From Zeus faber (Eukaryota; Chordata; Actinopteri; Zeiformes; Zeidae), in NCBI GenBank assembly GCA_960531495.1, contig OY482854.1, positions 11,912,121 through 11,976,120 on the forward strand: a stretch of 64,000 bases of DNA. The letters are read 5' to 3'. Under the pieces are notes generated by a model. It was not told where the DNA came from. It saw only the letters and a program-made list of their open reading frames with translations, and searched no databases. Both the position numbers and the translations under genes were made by a program. The stretch's first letter is position 1, and each line of letters begins with the position of its first letter. This document shows, one piece after another, positions 27,168 to 38,848 of the stretch.

Positions 27168-27346
27168 AGTTTCTCAAAACGAAACATTACAACTGTAGTC
27201 GATATCTGTAAAACTTGTTGCTGCATATGTATTTGTTTTATATTTCCTTTTCTTTTTTTATTATTTGAACATGGCCCCACGAGGCTTCAGTGTTGTCAGA
27301 ATAGCTGCATTGGATGTGGTGTCGTCACTGCTCCACTTGTTATTAA

Positions 27347-27590
27347 AGTCCCTTTAAAGCAAGAATAAATTGTGTTCTGAGTTTGTCACACCACAGAAAA
27401 AATGTGTTATTGGCTGGCTGCTAGCACCCAGCCAAATTTGAATGATGATAAAGGTATAGTATATCCCCAAGTATACAAAATTAAGTTTCAAAATCGTGGA
27501 GAAAAAAAAGGCAGTTCCCATTGTTCTGAGACGCGGGGGTGTGTGCGCTGAAGACGCTGTTCTGCTGGACCCAGTCCTGTGATTTTAGTT
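27347..27590. repeat. Dispersed repeat, paired with 50156-50385
   Basis: Both places share, in order, AAGTCCCTTTAAAGC-type sequence, TGTTCTGAGTTTGTC, CACCACAGAAAAA-type sequence, CAGCCAAATTTGAAT-type sequence, and GCTGAAGACGCTG. They have the same orientation. No coding capacity was seen. This copy lies just past the rnf20 3' end. Confidence 0.65.
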
Positions 27591-28025
27591 GCTAACGTGT
27601 AGTTACTGCCGTCCAGCTGTGGGACTACCTGCTCTCCTGTGCCCCCTGCCGACTCCTCCACAGGCCTGGTCAGGGGTCCACGGCCTGCTAGCATGCAGAT
27701 AATGCTAATGTTCCCAAACCCCACCAGGTCAAACCAATGGAACTTAAAAAAAAAAAAAAATTATAGGTGTTCGTGCCATGATTTTACAGTCTCCCTGAAG
27801 GCTTCTTTACTCTAGGTGTTTATTCCCAAAACAGCGCTTTGTCCCAAAGTCCTCTGATGCGCCGAACCCCCGGTGTTCATATAGTGTTAGGGGAGGGGCG
27901 ATGCCAAGTATGACGGCCCCACGTCCCCGAGTCGCGATTTGCCACTTTTCACATGTTTTCAGCAAATTACTTTCTAACATGTATAATGGGTTTAGAAACA
28001 AATAACTGAATTCACTTTACAGGCA

Positions 28026-28545
28026 CTGTGAGAAAAACATTTATATTGAATGAGGACAAAGGCCTCTACCTCCAGAGGGGGAGTTTTTAAAAACACTGTT
28101 TTCCCAGGAACCCCCCCCCCCAACTTCATGTAAAGAGAAATGTTCTTTCTCTCTACAAAGTCAATTCTAACATGGAAGAACCAGATCACATTTGGCCCTG
28201 TTTACCTTGTAAGGAGATGAAGAATAACCACAGGGGAGCCTGGAGGTGCATTGTAAGGGATTGTAATCCGCGTCTGCCAGGTCATTTACACGTTCCTGTG
28301 AATTCACTGTTTGATGTAACATCCAGGGAGACAGTTGAGGGACACAGACTTGTAAATGACTTCTGACCCAAGCCACACCCTCTGTTGTTGTATAAAGACC
28401 TCTTGATCAGAAATAAGATTAGACTGGTCTGAACACTGCTTTGGATGCAGTACCGAACCTTTCTCTTTATTCCGCAGAATAAATAATCTTGAATATTCTC
28501 AGTTTTGTTTTCTTGTAGCGGCCAGATTAACCTCACCGATCATTG
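28026..28545. mobile_element. Possible solo LTR, tentative
   Basis: The stretch has a TATA-like TGTATAAAGACC near 28390, an AATAAATAATCTTGA polyadenylation-like motif near 28480 and a following T-rich tail, an order expected in a retroelement LTR. It begins with TG and ends with CA as drawn, but I could not confirm a target-site duplication, and no internal retroelement genes are present. Confidence 0.3.
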
Positions 28546-28689
28546 CAGAAGGATTTCTTCTACAGGACTTAAACGTAAACTATCATCCAAATAGCCGACT
28601 GATTGAAATGCTCTGCCCTTAAAGTGCAGCCCCCTTTTAATACAACTGACCTGAAAAAAAACAAACAAAAAAACACCCAACCCCACGTC

Positions 28690-28960
28690 GCGCAAACGCG
28701 TCCCCGCCGCGGCCGAACCCAGTGGGCGGGGCCGAGCAGACTGTGGAAAACGCTCCGGGGGAGGGAGCGACTCGGGCTCCGGGAGCTGTGCGAGACGACC
28801 CGTCCGCAACAACGCGCTGTTTGTCGTGGCTTTGGGTGCCCGGAGTGCGAGGACTCCCCCACGGCCCGGCGCCCCGCTCCCCAGTAATAGTAACTGACGG
28901 AGGCTTTTAAGGAGCCCCGCGTGACGTCATCGCGTTTATCGCCTCTCGTCGACGCGCGGA
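28690..28960 (+). promoter_or_regulatory. CpG-rich candidate promoter of tmem109 with a CRE
   Basis: A GC- and CpG-rich block in an AT-rich setting contains GGGCGGGGC (an Sp-type box) near 28725 and a full CRE palindrome TGACGTCA at 28922-28929. It lies 0.7 kb upstream of the tmem109 start codon. The transcription start itself is not visible. Confidence 0.45.
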
Positions 28961-29531
28961 CCAAAACCTGCAGCTTCAACACTCACTTTGTTACCAAAAA
29001 GAACTACGTTGGTTTGTTTACCTTTTTTTTTTTTTTTTTTTTTCTCTCTCTCTCTCGCTCCGCAAGTTTTGCTCTTGTGTTTCTCTTACAAAATTTGATT
29101 ATCGTTTTTTTTTTTTAGCCATTTCAAATGCCGGGCTGTTAGAGCGGGAGTCTACCCGAGATTAGAATTTGGCAAAGCCGCGTGAGTTTATAATTACAAC
29201 TCTGCGAAGATCCTTTCGGGGGCCGCGGGACCCTGGGGGTGAACACGTGGGGTTTTTTTTTTTGTGTCTTAAGAGTTCGTAATATAGGATTTTATCTCGA
29301 TCATATCTGATGCGATCCGCGCCGCTGCCCTCGGGTTTCCTTCGCCCGTCTTGAACGCGGTGTGTCATGTTATGTATATATTGAGGAAAACTCGTCACTT
29401 TGTGTGAACGCTGTCAACAGGAGCCATTTTTACATTTTGATATATTACCGTCCGGTATCTCTGTGGGAGCACATTGACGACAGGGTGCAGATCATATCCA
29501 TCAGCGGATCGCACCTCGCATCGCGGATATA

Positions 29532-29532
<1 letters not shown>

Positions 29533-29571
<39 letters not shown>

Positions 29572-29580
29572 AATAATAAC
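29533..29580. repeat. (ATT)n/(AAT)n palindromic simple repeat
   Basis: About 12 ATT units run into AAT units 35 bases before the tmem109 start codon, probably inside the 5' UTR, where they could fold on themselves. A similar ATT/AAT palindrome lies at 41643-41700. Confidence 0.85.
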
Positions 29581-29614
29581 AATACACATTTTCTATTTTC
29601 GTAAATATCAAACG

Positions 29615-32600
29615 ATGCCTTTTTACGAGCGCCTCGGTTCCGCGGCGCCTTGGCTTCGGCTCCCGTCTGTCCTCCTTCTGGCGCTGGGCTGGGCGGCGGG
29701 GTGCGCCGGGCAGGCCGTGCCCGTGCCCGCGGCGGCGCTGGACCTCGGCTCCCTGATCACCGGGACCTGCGAGGAGATCCACCGATACGCGGAGAACACC
29801 GTGGGGAGGAACGTGGTACAATCTACCATCGAGGTACAAATTTAAAAGAAAACACTTGAGGTGTCACAGGATTGGGGGGCTTCTCTTCCCTACCTGCGTT
29901 ATCCATCCGTTTCAGCAACCCCCCTCCCCTCACACCTTTATCTTTGTGTGAATATGATTATATTTTCAATCTAATTTAAAGTGGTAATCCGTAAGATTAT
30001 TTTGTTGAAAAGAATATTCCAATATTTTATGTTTATGCTGTATTTATTGAGCGGACAATACCTTAAACAGACGTTGAATGTATTAGCAGTCTATATGCTG
30101 TTTCCATTGCTGGTGGTGGGGTCCGCCACACGTGGGAAGGGACAGGCAGCTGCGCCTTATTTGATAAAGCGGTGTAGGTAGTTGTGGTCAGTAAACTGTT
30201 ACTATTGATAAACATCAAAAAAAAAATCTGCAAGTGACCATGAATAAGAAATCAATGGATCAGAAGAAGGTGTACTTTTGGGAAAATAATTTGACCGTCC
30301 TAGAGCAAAGACGATCGTAAACTCAAAAAACAACACTAAAAAAGTTGCACTTTTGACTGGACCCAAAGCATAATAAACCCTTAAACACACACACACACAC
30401 ACACATACACACACACAGGATCGTATGGATTGCCACTCTAATGTAATTTAACTCTGTGGGGCCGCTCCACCACTATTCTTGGGCATTGCTTAACCTTGTA
30501 TCCAATAACTAATTTTACCTCTCCAATCCTTCTCTGTCCTTTTTTCTATTTTCTCCCTTACACCCCACTACCGCTTCACCCCCTTGTGCTTCGGAGCCGC
30601 CACTCGATAATCTTTCCCTTGATCCCCCACCCCCCTCTCCCCATCTTCCCTGCCCTAATTTCCTGTCATGCTTAAATACCCATGCACCGGCTGTCTCCAC
30701 TGCCACTCTTCTGTGCCACCCTGGCTCCCTTTTCCTCAGAGTGCTGTGTTGTGTCTAGAGTCAATGCTTGGTCAGGAGAACTTCTATGCGATGGCCATGG
30801 TAAGGAGAAAAAAAAAAATCCTGGGTGCTTCCATTTAATCTGGGGATGGGCAGTTGTGTGCCACCGAGGGCCAAAACGTACGCAGCTTTCTCGTACCCTT
30901 TGGACCCTCGGTGGCTCATGCTTGCCCACCCCGGATTACTCTAACCCGTCATAACGCGACATGGTCCCTCAAACAAAGCCCTCCCACGAGTGACTCTGTT
31001 TGGCCCATGTCAACCCATAGTAGTTTCATCATCACTAAACGGTTACTCGTCGTAGATGATTTAGAAGATTTTAAACGAAGACAGTAACTATGTGGATTTG
31101 TCTTTTTTTTTTTTTTTGCGGCTTTGGACTTCTAGTGACTTTGGCACGTTGGGACGGACAGACCCAACAAGTTGCAAATCGCCATCCCACGTGCTTCTGG
31201 GTCGCGCGCTGACGCGTATCGACAGATGTATATCGGTCCGGCATGCTCGAGAGCGCTCGCGACAGGGTCTCACCCCCACGAGCAACAGGTGCAGCAGCTA
31301 CGCGTCTCACTCACTGCTTTACCTACCCTTGAACCCCGTCAAGTCAAGGAGGCCAGTGAAGCAGTTGATCTGAAGGAGACTCAAGGAGCTTTTTCTGCTT
31401 CTTAGGGGAAACACAGCCTCGCTGTCTCCCTTAAACACACACAAAAGGACAAACATTTCCTAGGGTTATTGATACAGTTTTGTGACCGCCGGCACCAAAA
31501 CCCCGGCGTCTTTCTCTATTTGGGCCTGTAAGCGCAGTTAAATTGCGGCGGTTTAGCAAGTTATATAACAGGCAGAAATATGATCAGGGATGAGGGTGTG
31601 AAAAAACTGACAAGTCGTGTTTTTGTTTTTTTTTAATAGTAGAGGCCGTGTAGAAAGCCATGATATGTGAAGTATGACCTTTCTATTGATTTATTGCTAT
31701 CAGTGGCTTCAGTGTCAGTTTTTAATGCAGTGATGGTAGGATATGGATAGATACTTTATTGACTTTAGTGGAAATCGCAGTGTCCCAGCAGCTCACATGA
31801 AAAATAAGCAGTAATAATAATAACATAATAAGAAGACAAATGGAAAAAGAATATCAATATGCAATAAACCTGATTACATGAAAAAATCGCAATATACAGT
31901 GTAGCTAAGGATTAACTTAAGATAGAAACACATGGCATGTACAGTCAACAATAAACTTGACCCTTTGTCACTATTATTCATTTTTTCAATCCACTTTAAA
32001 GTGGTAATCTGTAAGATTGTTTTGTTGAAAAATAATTTAACATTTGATTGTTTATGCCTTATAAATTGAACTGCCACTATCCAAGAAACAGCCATTCAAT
32101 GTATTTGCGCTCTATATGCTGTTTCAGTTGTTGGTGGCAAGGGTCTGCCACGTTCTAGAAGTGATAGGGTAGCCACGGTGAATTTGATAAAGCAGTGTAG
32201 CTAGTTGTGCTCAGTAAATTATATGGATATCGATGTGGGAGAAAAATAAAATGTTGCGATTTTGAATTGATTATAAAAATGGGCTCTTAGAATAACCTAA
32301 CCTAAGCATAATAAGCAGAGGAATCAACAATTGTCAAGCAGAAATGGCAATGTACACTAACCTAGAATTAACTAGAAGATAGGACACATATTCCTATATT
32401 CGAAACATTCGGTATATAATGCAGTAGCCATGCATTAAAGCGTATATATAGTATTGTGTTTTTCCAAGTTGTTCTGAGTTTTTGAATCTAAAACGCTGCT
32501 TCTCTGCCCCCGTCCCCCCTTCCTCGCCCTTAAGTTTATGCAGATGGTTATCCAGTTCTTGGCTGAAGGAGCTGCGAGCGGCCTGAATGTCATCGCCGTT

Positions 32601-32645
32601 TACGTCACAGAAATCCTCAGGGTCACAGGGATTGATGGTGGGTTA

Positions 32646-32690
<45 letters not shown>

Positions 32691-35015
32691 TACGTGTGCT
32701 ATGTCTACGCTGGAGGTGCGTGCCGCACAATAACTCAGAATTAATGAATGCTTCCTCATTATTAATAGAAAAATAGACGCAGCCCCCTTCTACGTTCACT
32801 CACCGGTGAAGCAAATAGAATACAGGGTTGTGTAATGATCAGCGCCAGTGAAAATATGTTGTCCTGCTCCCCATTGACTTGTACCGCCGCTCCCTTTTCT
32901 CCTCCGTGCGGCTTCCTAGGTGTGTCTTACTCTTCCAGTTTGCTTATGTTAAAAAAAAAAAAAAAATGTCACAGACATTTCTCTGCCTGGGGAAATGGGA
33001 CCTGCTGGGACAAAGTTTGTGTTTGTACTAGAAAACGACATTCTGTACCATAACCACTTTTCACACATAGTTCCCGGGAAATTACAGGTAACCTTTCATG
33101 CATCGCTCGTGATTTTCACTTTTCACGCATGCAGCTACATTTAGGAACGTTTCCGTCTTGCGCCTTTTCACACATGCCGTTGCAATGCAGGAATAGATGA
33201 GGCAAGGGACAGTCCAGCGGATGGCGGTAATGTAACAATTATGGATGCCAACCATCATAAAAGTCAACAGAGTTGTACGCGGCGTAAGACGTCTCTTATT
33301 ATTTTCAGGAACATGGCGGGTGAGGAGTTGTTGTTGTCCAGTGCCAATGTTCATCTGATGTATTTAATATTCAACAAGTTTGCGAGACAAGTAATGTCTT
33401 TTCGTGATCTACTTGAATCTGAAACATGCATTCGATACATTAAAAGCGTTGGATGTTGAACTGGACAGAAGTAGAGACAAATTCAAATGAAAGAACTTGT
33501 GTTGCTTGTTTGTAATCAAATCACCTGCCAAAGCATCGGCAAGGCAACTGCGAACTGGATGGATTCAAACGCGTCATCAGTGGAATTCTTGTGATTGGTT
33601 CGCTCGCTCCACGTGAAAGCGTCTTTCGTCAGATGGACGTAACCCTTTACGTGCTTGTCCCGGCAATGCTACTGCTTTCATTCACTTACTTCATTCACTT
33701 TGTTACTTCGGTCTTGAGGTGGGAAATTGGCGGTGCAGATTTCCCTGAATATTGATCCCTGTTCTCATTCACCCCTGACATCATGCAGGAAATGTTCCTG
33801 ACTGCATGTGTAAAAGGGACTTAAGGGGGATATGCAGTTAAATGCCAGAGGGTACCACCAGTTCTAAATCCTTGTACATTTTCATAAGCAAGCAGCTTGT
33901 CTTTGTAACTGTTGGTGCATTGTAGTACAAACAGACAAGTAGCAAAGAAATACTAAAAACACAATATATACAAAATGTGCTCTTGGCACACCAGATAAAG
34001 ATTCAAAAATGGGCAATGATAGGATCTAAGCCAGAGGTAAGACTGGCTATAAATATGAATATAGGTGGATATTTAGAATTTTAGAATATAGTGAGGACAA
34101 GGTTAATAATGGATGGGTTTGTCTGTTATTACAGTGTTATTACAGTATATTGCACACTATACAGTCCCAGGGGCTGGTCAGAAAACATACTTGACATTGA
34201 CCTCGACCACATTTAATTTATTACATGTCAATTATTTTGTCTTCTGTGCTTTTCTTAATCAATTTCTTAATTCTGAATGCATTATTTTACTTTGTTCTGC
34301 CTTTTCCAAGTTACAATGTGTCCTTTTGGTTTCCGTTTTCTATCTATGACTAATTGTTAGTTTTACATTGGCTTTTGAGTTAAATAAGCAAAAAAAGAAA
34401 AACCCCAAAAATTGTGTCCAAGTATTTGAATAATACAATGCTTATGGGACATGAAGACTGTTCATATTGCATGGTAACAAACACTATCATTGAAATAGGA
34501 CATAATCAAGTATTGGAAAAAATTTGATTGGGGGGGGGGTCACAATTTAACTGGCCCAGGCTATGTAACGATGCATTTTTGTAGAATTGGAAAACAATTC
34601 AATGTTCTTATCGTTTCGTCCCTTTTTCGTCCCGTCCGCCCCGCCCTCAGTCCCACTGCCATTCCCCCGCTTCACTCCGGAGGGGGTGACCTCCGTGGCC
34701 CAGTGGGGGCTGCTGGCTCTCCTCGGCTACTGGGTGCTGACGGTGGCGCTGCGCCTGCTGATCGGCGTCCTGCGCAGGGTGTTCTGGGTGCTGAAGATGG
34801 TGGCGGCGCTCTGGCTCTTCGGCCTCATCGTGAGCGACGGCGGTGCGCCGGCAGACACCACGGCGGTGCGGCTGGGAAGCCTGGTGCTCGGCTGCGCCCT
34901 CCTGAGCCTCGCCGGCCCCGGCTCCGGCTCGGAAAAGACTGCAGCGGTGGACAACCGTCTGAGCGACCTGGAGGGACGGCTGAGGGCAGTGGAGCGGAGG
35001 AAGGAGGACGAGTGA
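29615..35015 (+). CDS. tmem109: Transmembrane protein 109 (mitsugumin-23)
   Basis: TMEM109 is a membrane protein of the endoplasmic/sarcoplasmic reticulum and nuclear envelope reported to form cation channels. Coding exons: 29615-29833, 32535-32637, 34651-35015. They join in frame with GT-AG borders to 228 residues; human TMEM109 has 243. Residues 11-33 form a cleavable signal peptide (LPSVLLLALGWAAGCAGQA). The last exon holds hydrophobic segments (QWGLLALLGYWVLTVALRLL, VFWVLKMVAALWLFGLIV, VRLGSLVLGCALLSLAG) and a short C-terminal coiled coil (NRLSDLEGRLRAVERRKEDE). The match to the mammalian protein rests on length, layout and the WVLK/LIG-rich membrane pattern rather than long identity. Neighbouring prpf19 is also next to TMEM109 in mammals, which supports the call. 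Confidence 0.85.
29970..30225. repeat. Dispersed repeat in tmem109 intron 1, copy 1
   Basis: Shares AAAGTGGTAATCCGTAAGATT, TCTATATGCTGTTTC and TTTGATAAAGCGGTGTAG-type words in order with about 31995-32230. The two copies are direct repeats within the same intron. Confidence 0.65.
30385..30417. repeat. (CA)n microsatellite
   Basis: Short CA run in the first intron of tmem109, with one interruption. Confidence 0.85.
31995..32230. repeat. Dispersed repeat in tmem109 intron 1, copy 2
   Basis: Second direct copy of the family at 29970-30225, diverged by many substitutions and small indels. Confidence 0.65.
32649..32688. repeat. (GT)n microsatellite at a tmem109 splice donor
   Basis: The run begins 12 bases after the donor of tmem109 exon 2 (exon end 32637). 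Confidence 0.9.
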
Positions 35016-35108
35016 AGGGAGGGATGAAGGGAGAGGGTGGGTGTCGCTGGATGGGGCAGTGGGTGTGTGTGGTTTTCTATGTGTGCTGTCGGTTTGTTCC
35101 GGACAGGA

Positions 35109-35114
35109 AATAAA
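35109..35114 (+). other. Polyadenylation signal of tmem109
   Basis: AATAAA 94 bases past the tmem109 stop codon. Confidence 0.75.
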
Positions 35115-35289
35115 AACTTTGAAAAGTAACACTTTTCTGCTTGGTTCCAAAATACTTGGAATACGAATGAACGGACGGAGGATGTGTGGTTACTCCATAG
35201 GCAGCTGTGGCCGTTTAAGCACCTTTGAACTGTTTTTAAGTCAAAAGGAAGAGGTAACAGAAGTAAAATGGAGATGGCAAGGCCTCCAC

Positions 35290-35735
35290 AAGTCGGGGTT
35301 CATGGTTTACATTAAACAGATTAGGCCTAATCTTAGACTACATCATACTTTCAATCTGGATGAACTGAAATGGCCTTTCTCAGTCATGGTTTTAAATAGT
35401 CTCAGACTCGCCCTAGTCTTGGTTTAAAAAAAACAAAACTGAAGGAAGGTTAGAATTAATCCAGGGCTAAGTGAAGGCTTAAATTAAACCTGGCCAGAGG
35501 CAGGTTTATTTTTGGATTAATAGACGACGTGGCCTCCAGGTCGACCAGGTTGATCTGGACAAAGACCAAGACCAGACAGGAGGAGATGACTAGTCCGTCA
35601 TCACCTTAGTCTAGTACGTCCTAGTCCAGAACTAATTCATCTCAAATTAAACGTCTCAGAAAAGCTTTTTTAAAATTCTGGATTAATTTGAGGAGGGTTA
35701 GTTTAGTCCTGCTTTGGATAAGCCCTGTCTGCAAA
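35290..35735. mobile_element. Dispersed MITE-like element, copy 2
   Basis: Inverted relative to the copy at 26130-26590 and sharing its palindromic words (AGATTAGGCCTAATC, CAGGTTGATCTGGAC). It has no coding capacity. Confidence 0.65.
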
Positions 35736-35814
35736 ACTGCCCCTTCATCAACGTACATTTTTTTAAGATAGTCCAGACTATTGAGTCAGAATTAACAACA
35801 AGAATTACATTACA

Positions 35815-35985
35815 TTAAGCAGACGCTTTTATCCAAAGCGACTTACAATTATTTGAATACTGATGGATGCAGCCATCAGGAGCAATTAGGGGTTAAGTGT
35901 CTTGCTCAAGGACACTACAGCATGCTAGCAGGAGGAGCCTGGGATTGAACCAGCAACTTTTAGATTACTAGATGACCCCCCCCCA
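35815..35985. mobile_element. Teleost short interspersed repeat (GCAGACGCTTTTATCC family), copy 1
   Basis: Contains AAGCAGACGCTTTTATCC, AAAGCGACTTACAATTATT and TTAAGTGTCTTGCTCAAGG in the order seen in a very common fish short interspersed repeat. A near-identical copy lies at 41738-41908. Confidence 0.75.
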
Positions 35986-38848
35986 AGAATGTTTGCCTTC
36001 CTTTGCTACCAAGAAAAGGCAAAAATGGCTGACTTGCATTTTGGCTCAACGCAAATTAAACAGTTGACAAATTCAGGTGACAATTCTATGATGATCTGCT
36101 TTTTCATGGCATAACCTATATTGAAAATGACTTTTCTTCAGATTGCAAACTGGAAATATGTTAGCTTTGGAAGTGCCCATATTGTGTTTTCCAGAAGTAT
36201 AAAGACACCTGACGACTTTCCTTAATCCATACAGAGCTGGTTGAATGAGCCCGACTTTAAAGTTGATCGAGGATTACTCGATCTAGGTACTAGAGGAGAA
36301 ATGAGGATGCACGGGTGGAATTTGGAAAGTAAATTGAAAATAAAATATATATTTTTTTAGCTGGAATGGAAGTTTAGTGCAACTGGATTAAGCACTAAAT
36401 CTTGATTTAAACAAGTCGCAAAACACATCCTGACGGTGCTTGGACAGACACTTTTGTCATCTCAAAGTTGACCTCTCAGGTTCATTTTGTTCTGCGAAGT
36501 CCACTCTTTATGACTTGGAGAATGACCTTGCAGTTGGAGAAGTGGGAACGTTGAAGTTTTGAGGATCGCATTTCAATCCGTCACACCCTGCGGACAGACT
36601 ACTCACAGGAGGCGATACTGAACGTCTGAAACATTTTAATGCAGTCAACATTGACAGTTAAGTTACAAAATGCACGGCCTCGAATGTGTTTTTCCTGAAA
36701 ACATTCTGTGTTAGCGTTAACAATCACAGTGCACTTGATATGTGCACGTTCTAGAGTTTCATATTCACATGACAAGACACATTCATAAATACACAAAGTT
36801 TGTGAATAATACTGACATTGATAATGTAGTTCAAGGGAATTTTCACCACAGTAAGTAAATAAAGTGATGCACGACTCGCATGTGATTCGTTCGCCGTGAA
36901 CTAATCTTTCAAACGACCGGAAGAGTTTGGAGTCACTCCGGCAAAGGAGTCGTCGGTAACTGCAGCCAGACACACAACCTCAATTTGAGAATGAAAAGAG
37001 CGACGTGCCCCAACATGCTCCTCGAGTTTAGATCTTCATCTTGCAAACTAATTATATTTACTGAGGACCTAATCAATGTGGATAACAAGGAATTTCGCAT
37101 AATTCATGTTGTATGTGACTGATCAACACTTTGCATTCTACCACAATAAATCATTGCGACAAAAGCAAAAATGTATATTTCTGAGATTCACATTTGGCAA
37201 TTCTCTGCCAAAATAAATAATTTGGAGACAATGGGGCAACAAGAAGGATCCACAGTTCGCTCCTTCCACTGAAATCAAAAATTGTATGATTTTCTTTTGC
37301 AAGAATTTCGCGTTGAGCAGAGCCGACCAACTTTTTTTTACCGAGTCGCCCGTCAGGAACGAATCTAAGGAAAACAAAAACCTGTCATCACCAAACCGGA
37401 GTGCATTTGGCAGACAGCGCCACCATAGTCAACCAGACACACAGACAGTGCAGTTAAAATTCACTATTGGCAGATTAATGGAGGCAGTTGACATAAAGGC
37501 AACAAGGGGGACGTAAAAACACACCCACTGCACCCATTTTTTTTTTTACTAACTTGTTAGTTCCGCCCATAATGGTCCAGCATGTTAAAAAGCCTTGAAA
37601 AAGGTTCAACGCAGTACAACAATAAAAGTAGGCACACAGGGAGCACCTTGCTTAGACACTTGGTGAGGTAGAAGTGTAACAGTTTTCCGAAACGCGCTAA
37701 AGGTGTCCACACACCGTGCGATCTATACAGTCTATTGAGTCAATAATTCGGAATAATTCACGCTGGCCAATCATCATTTATGATAGACAAACGGGTCCAT
37801 TGTGGAGATTCTTAGTCTGATATGGGCCAAAAATCGCTGTGTGTAAAGCCGTGAACGTAACCCTTAAAAGACCACCCAAAACATTTGACCTGGACACGAC
37901 ACTTCCTCGCCCACGGCGATAGTTTCTGATGAAAATTGCAAATCAATTGCTCCAGTTCAGCGTCCAGCCCTGGTATTGACATGACCTGCTAGCCTATAAA
38001 TGACGATGACGATGATGATGAGCCATTTTGATGCTCGACCAAAGCCATCGGTACCAGATATATCGTGGTAAAAAAACAAATCAGGCTAAAATATTGAGAA
38101 TCTGTTACTTGCGTATTGATAAGCCAGACAGGGAAGAGACCTTCGATGTGGCGTAATGTACAATTACTGATATTTCATTACACTGTCCACATGAAGACAA
38201 ACAGTTTAAGCACCGAAGATAGTGACAGACTTGAAAGTGGCCATTTTAGTTACAAACAACCTGAGATGGTCGGAATGCTATTGTAAAGCATTGATCAGAG
38301 ATGATTGCCACGGTTGGAAAAAACATATAAATTTTTTTTTCTTTAACTGCACAGTGGCGGTTCTTTATAAAAAAAGACTCATAAAACGTTGTCTGGCCCG
38401 TGAAGGCAATTGTGACCGAAGTGAGATTTCCAGTTGAGCTATGCTACATCCTATCCTAGTGTTTGCATGTGTACAGTATAACAACAGCAGCGTAGGAAAA
38501 CTAGTATGAGATGTTGCACAACAGTTCCGTAGATATGGCTAAACACAACATGAGCTTTCAAACACAAACAACAAAGGGATGGGCTGCATGTGTGGTCACG
38601 TAACATAAGTCATAACAACATAACTTACATTTTCCGCATAACTCGTCACGTGAACTACAATTGGATGATTACCTGAAGAGCTATAGTGCTCATAAGCATG
38701 GCACATTATGGTAATTCGAGTTCCCGGAATATTATACCTATATCCTGTGATTTCTCGCCGAGGCTCCGAACGCCACGCTGCGTCTGTGTATTATTTTTTC
38801 CCCCCCGGGTCTTCCTACATCGCTACATGGGACTCGCCACCCGGGACT

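Larger units (their letters stand above)
35115..38848. other. tmem109 / Ig-like gene A intergenic region (convergent 3' ends)
   Basis: It holds the MITE-like element at 35290-35735 and the short interspersed repeat at 35815-35985. The rest (about 36000-38848) is AT-rich. It presumably contains the 3' UTR of the minus-strand gene A, but I found no clear minus-strand AATAAA close to its stop. No other coding exon was recognised. Confidence 0.5.

Noticed and set aside
34571..35113. A 180-codon frame overlapping the last tmem109 exon
   Set aside because: Shadow in another frame; the tmem109 frame has the membrane segments and joins in phase with upstream exons.
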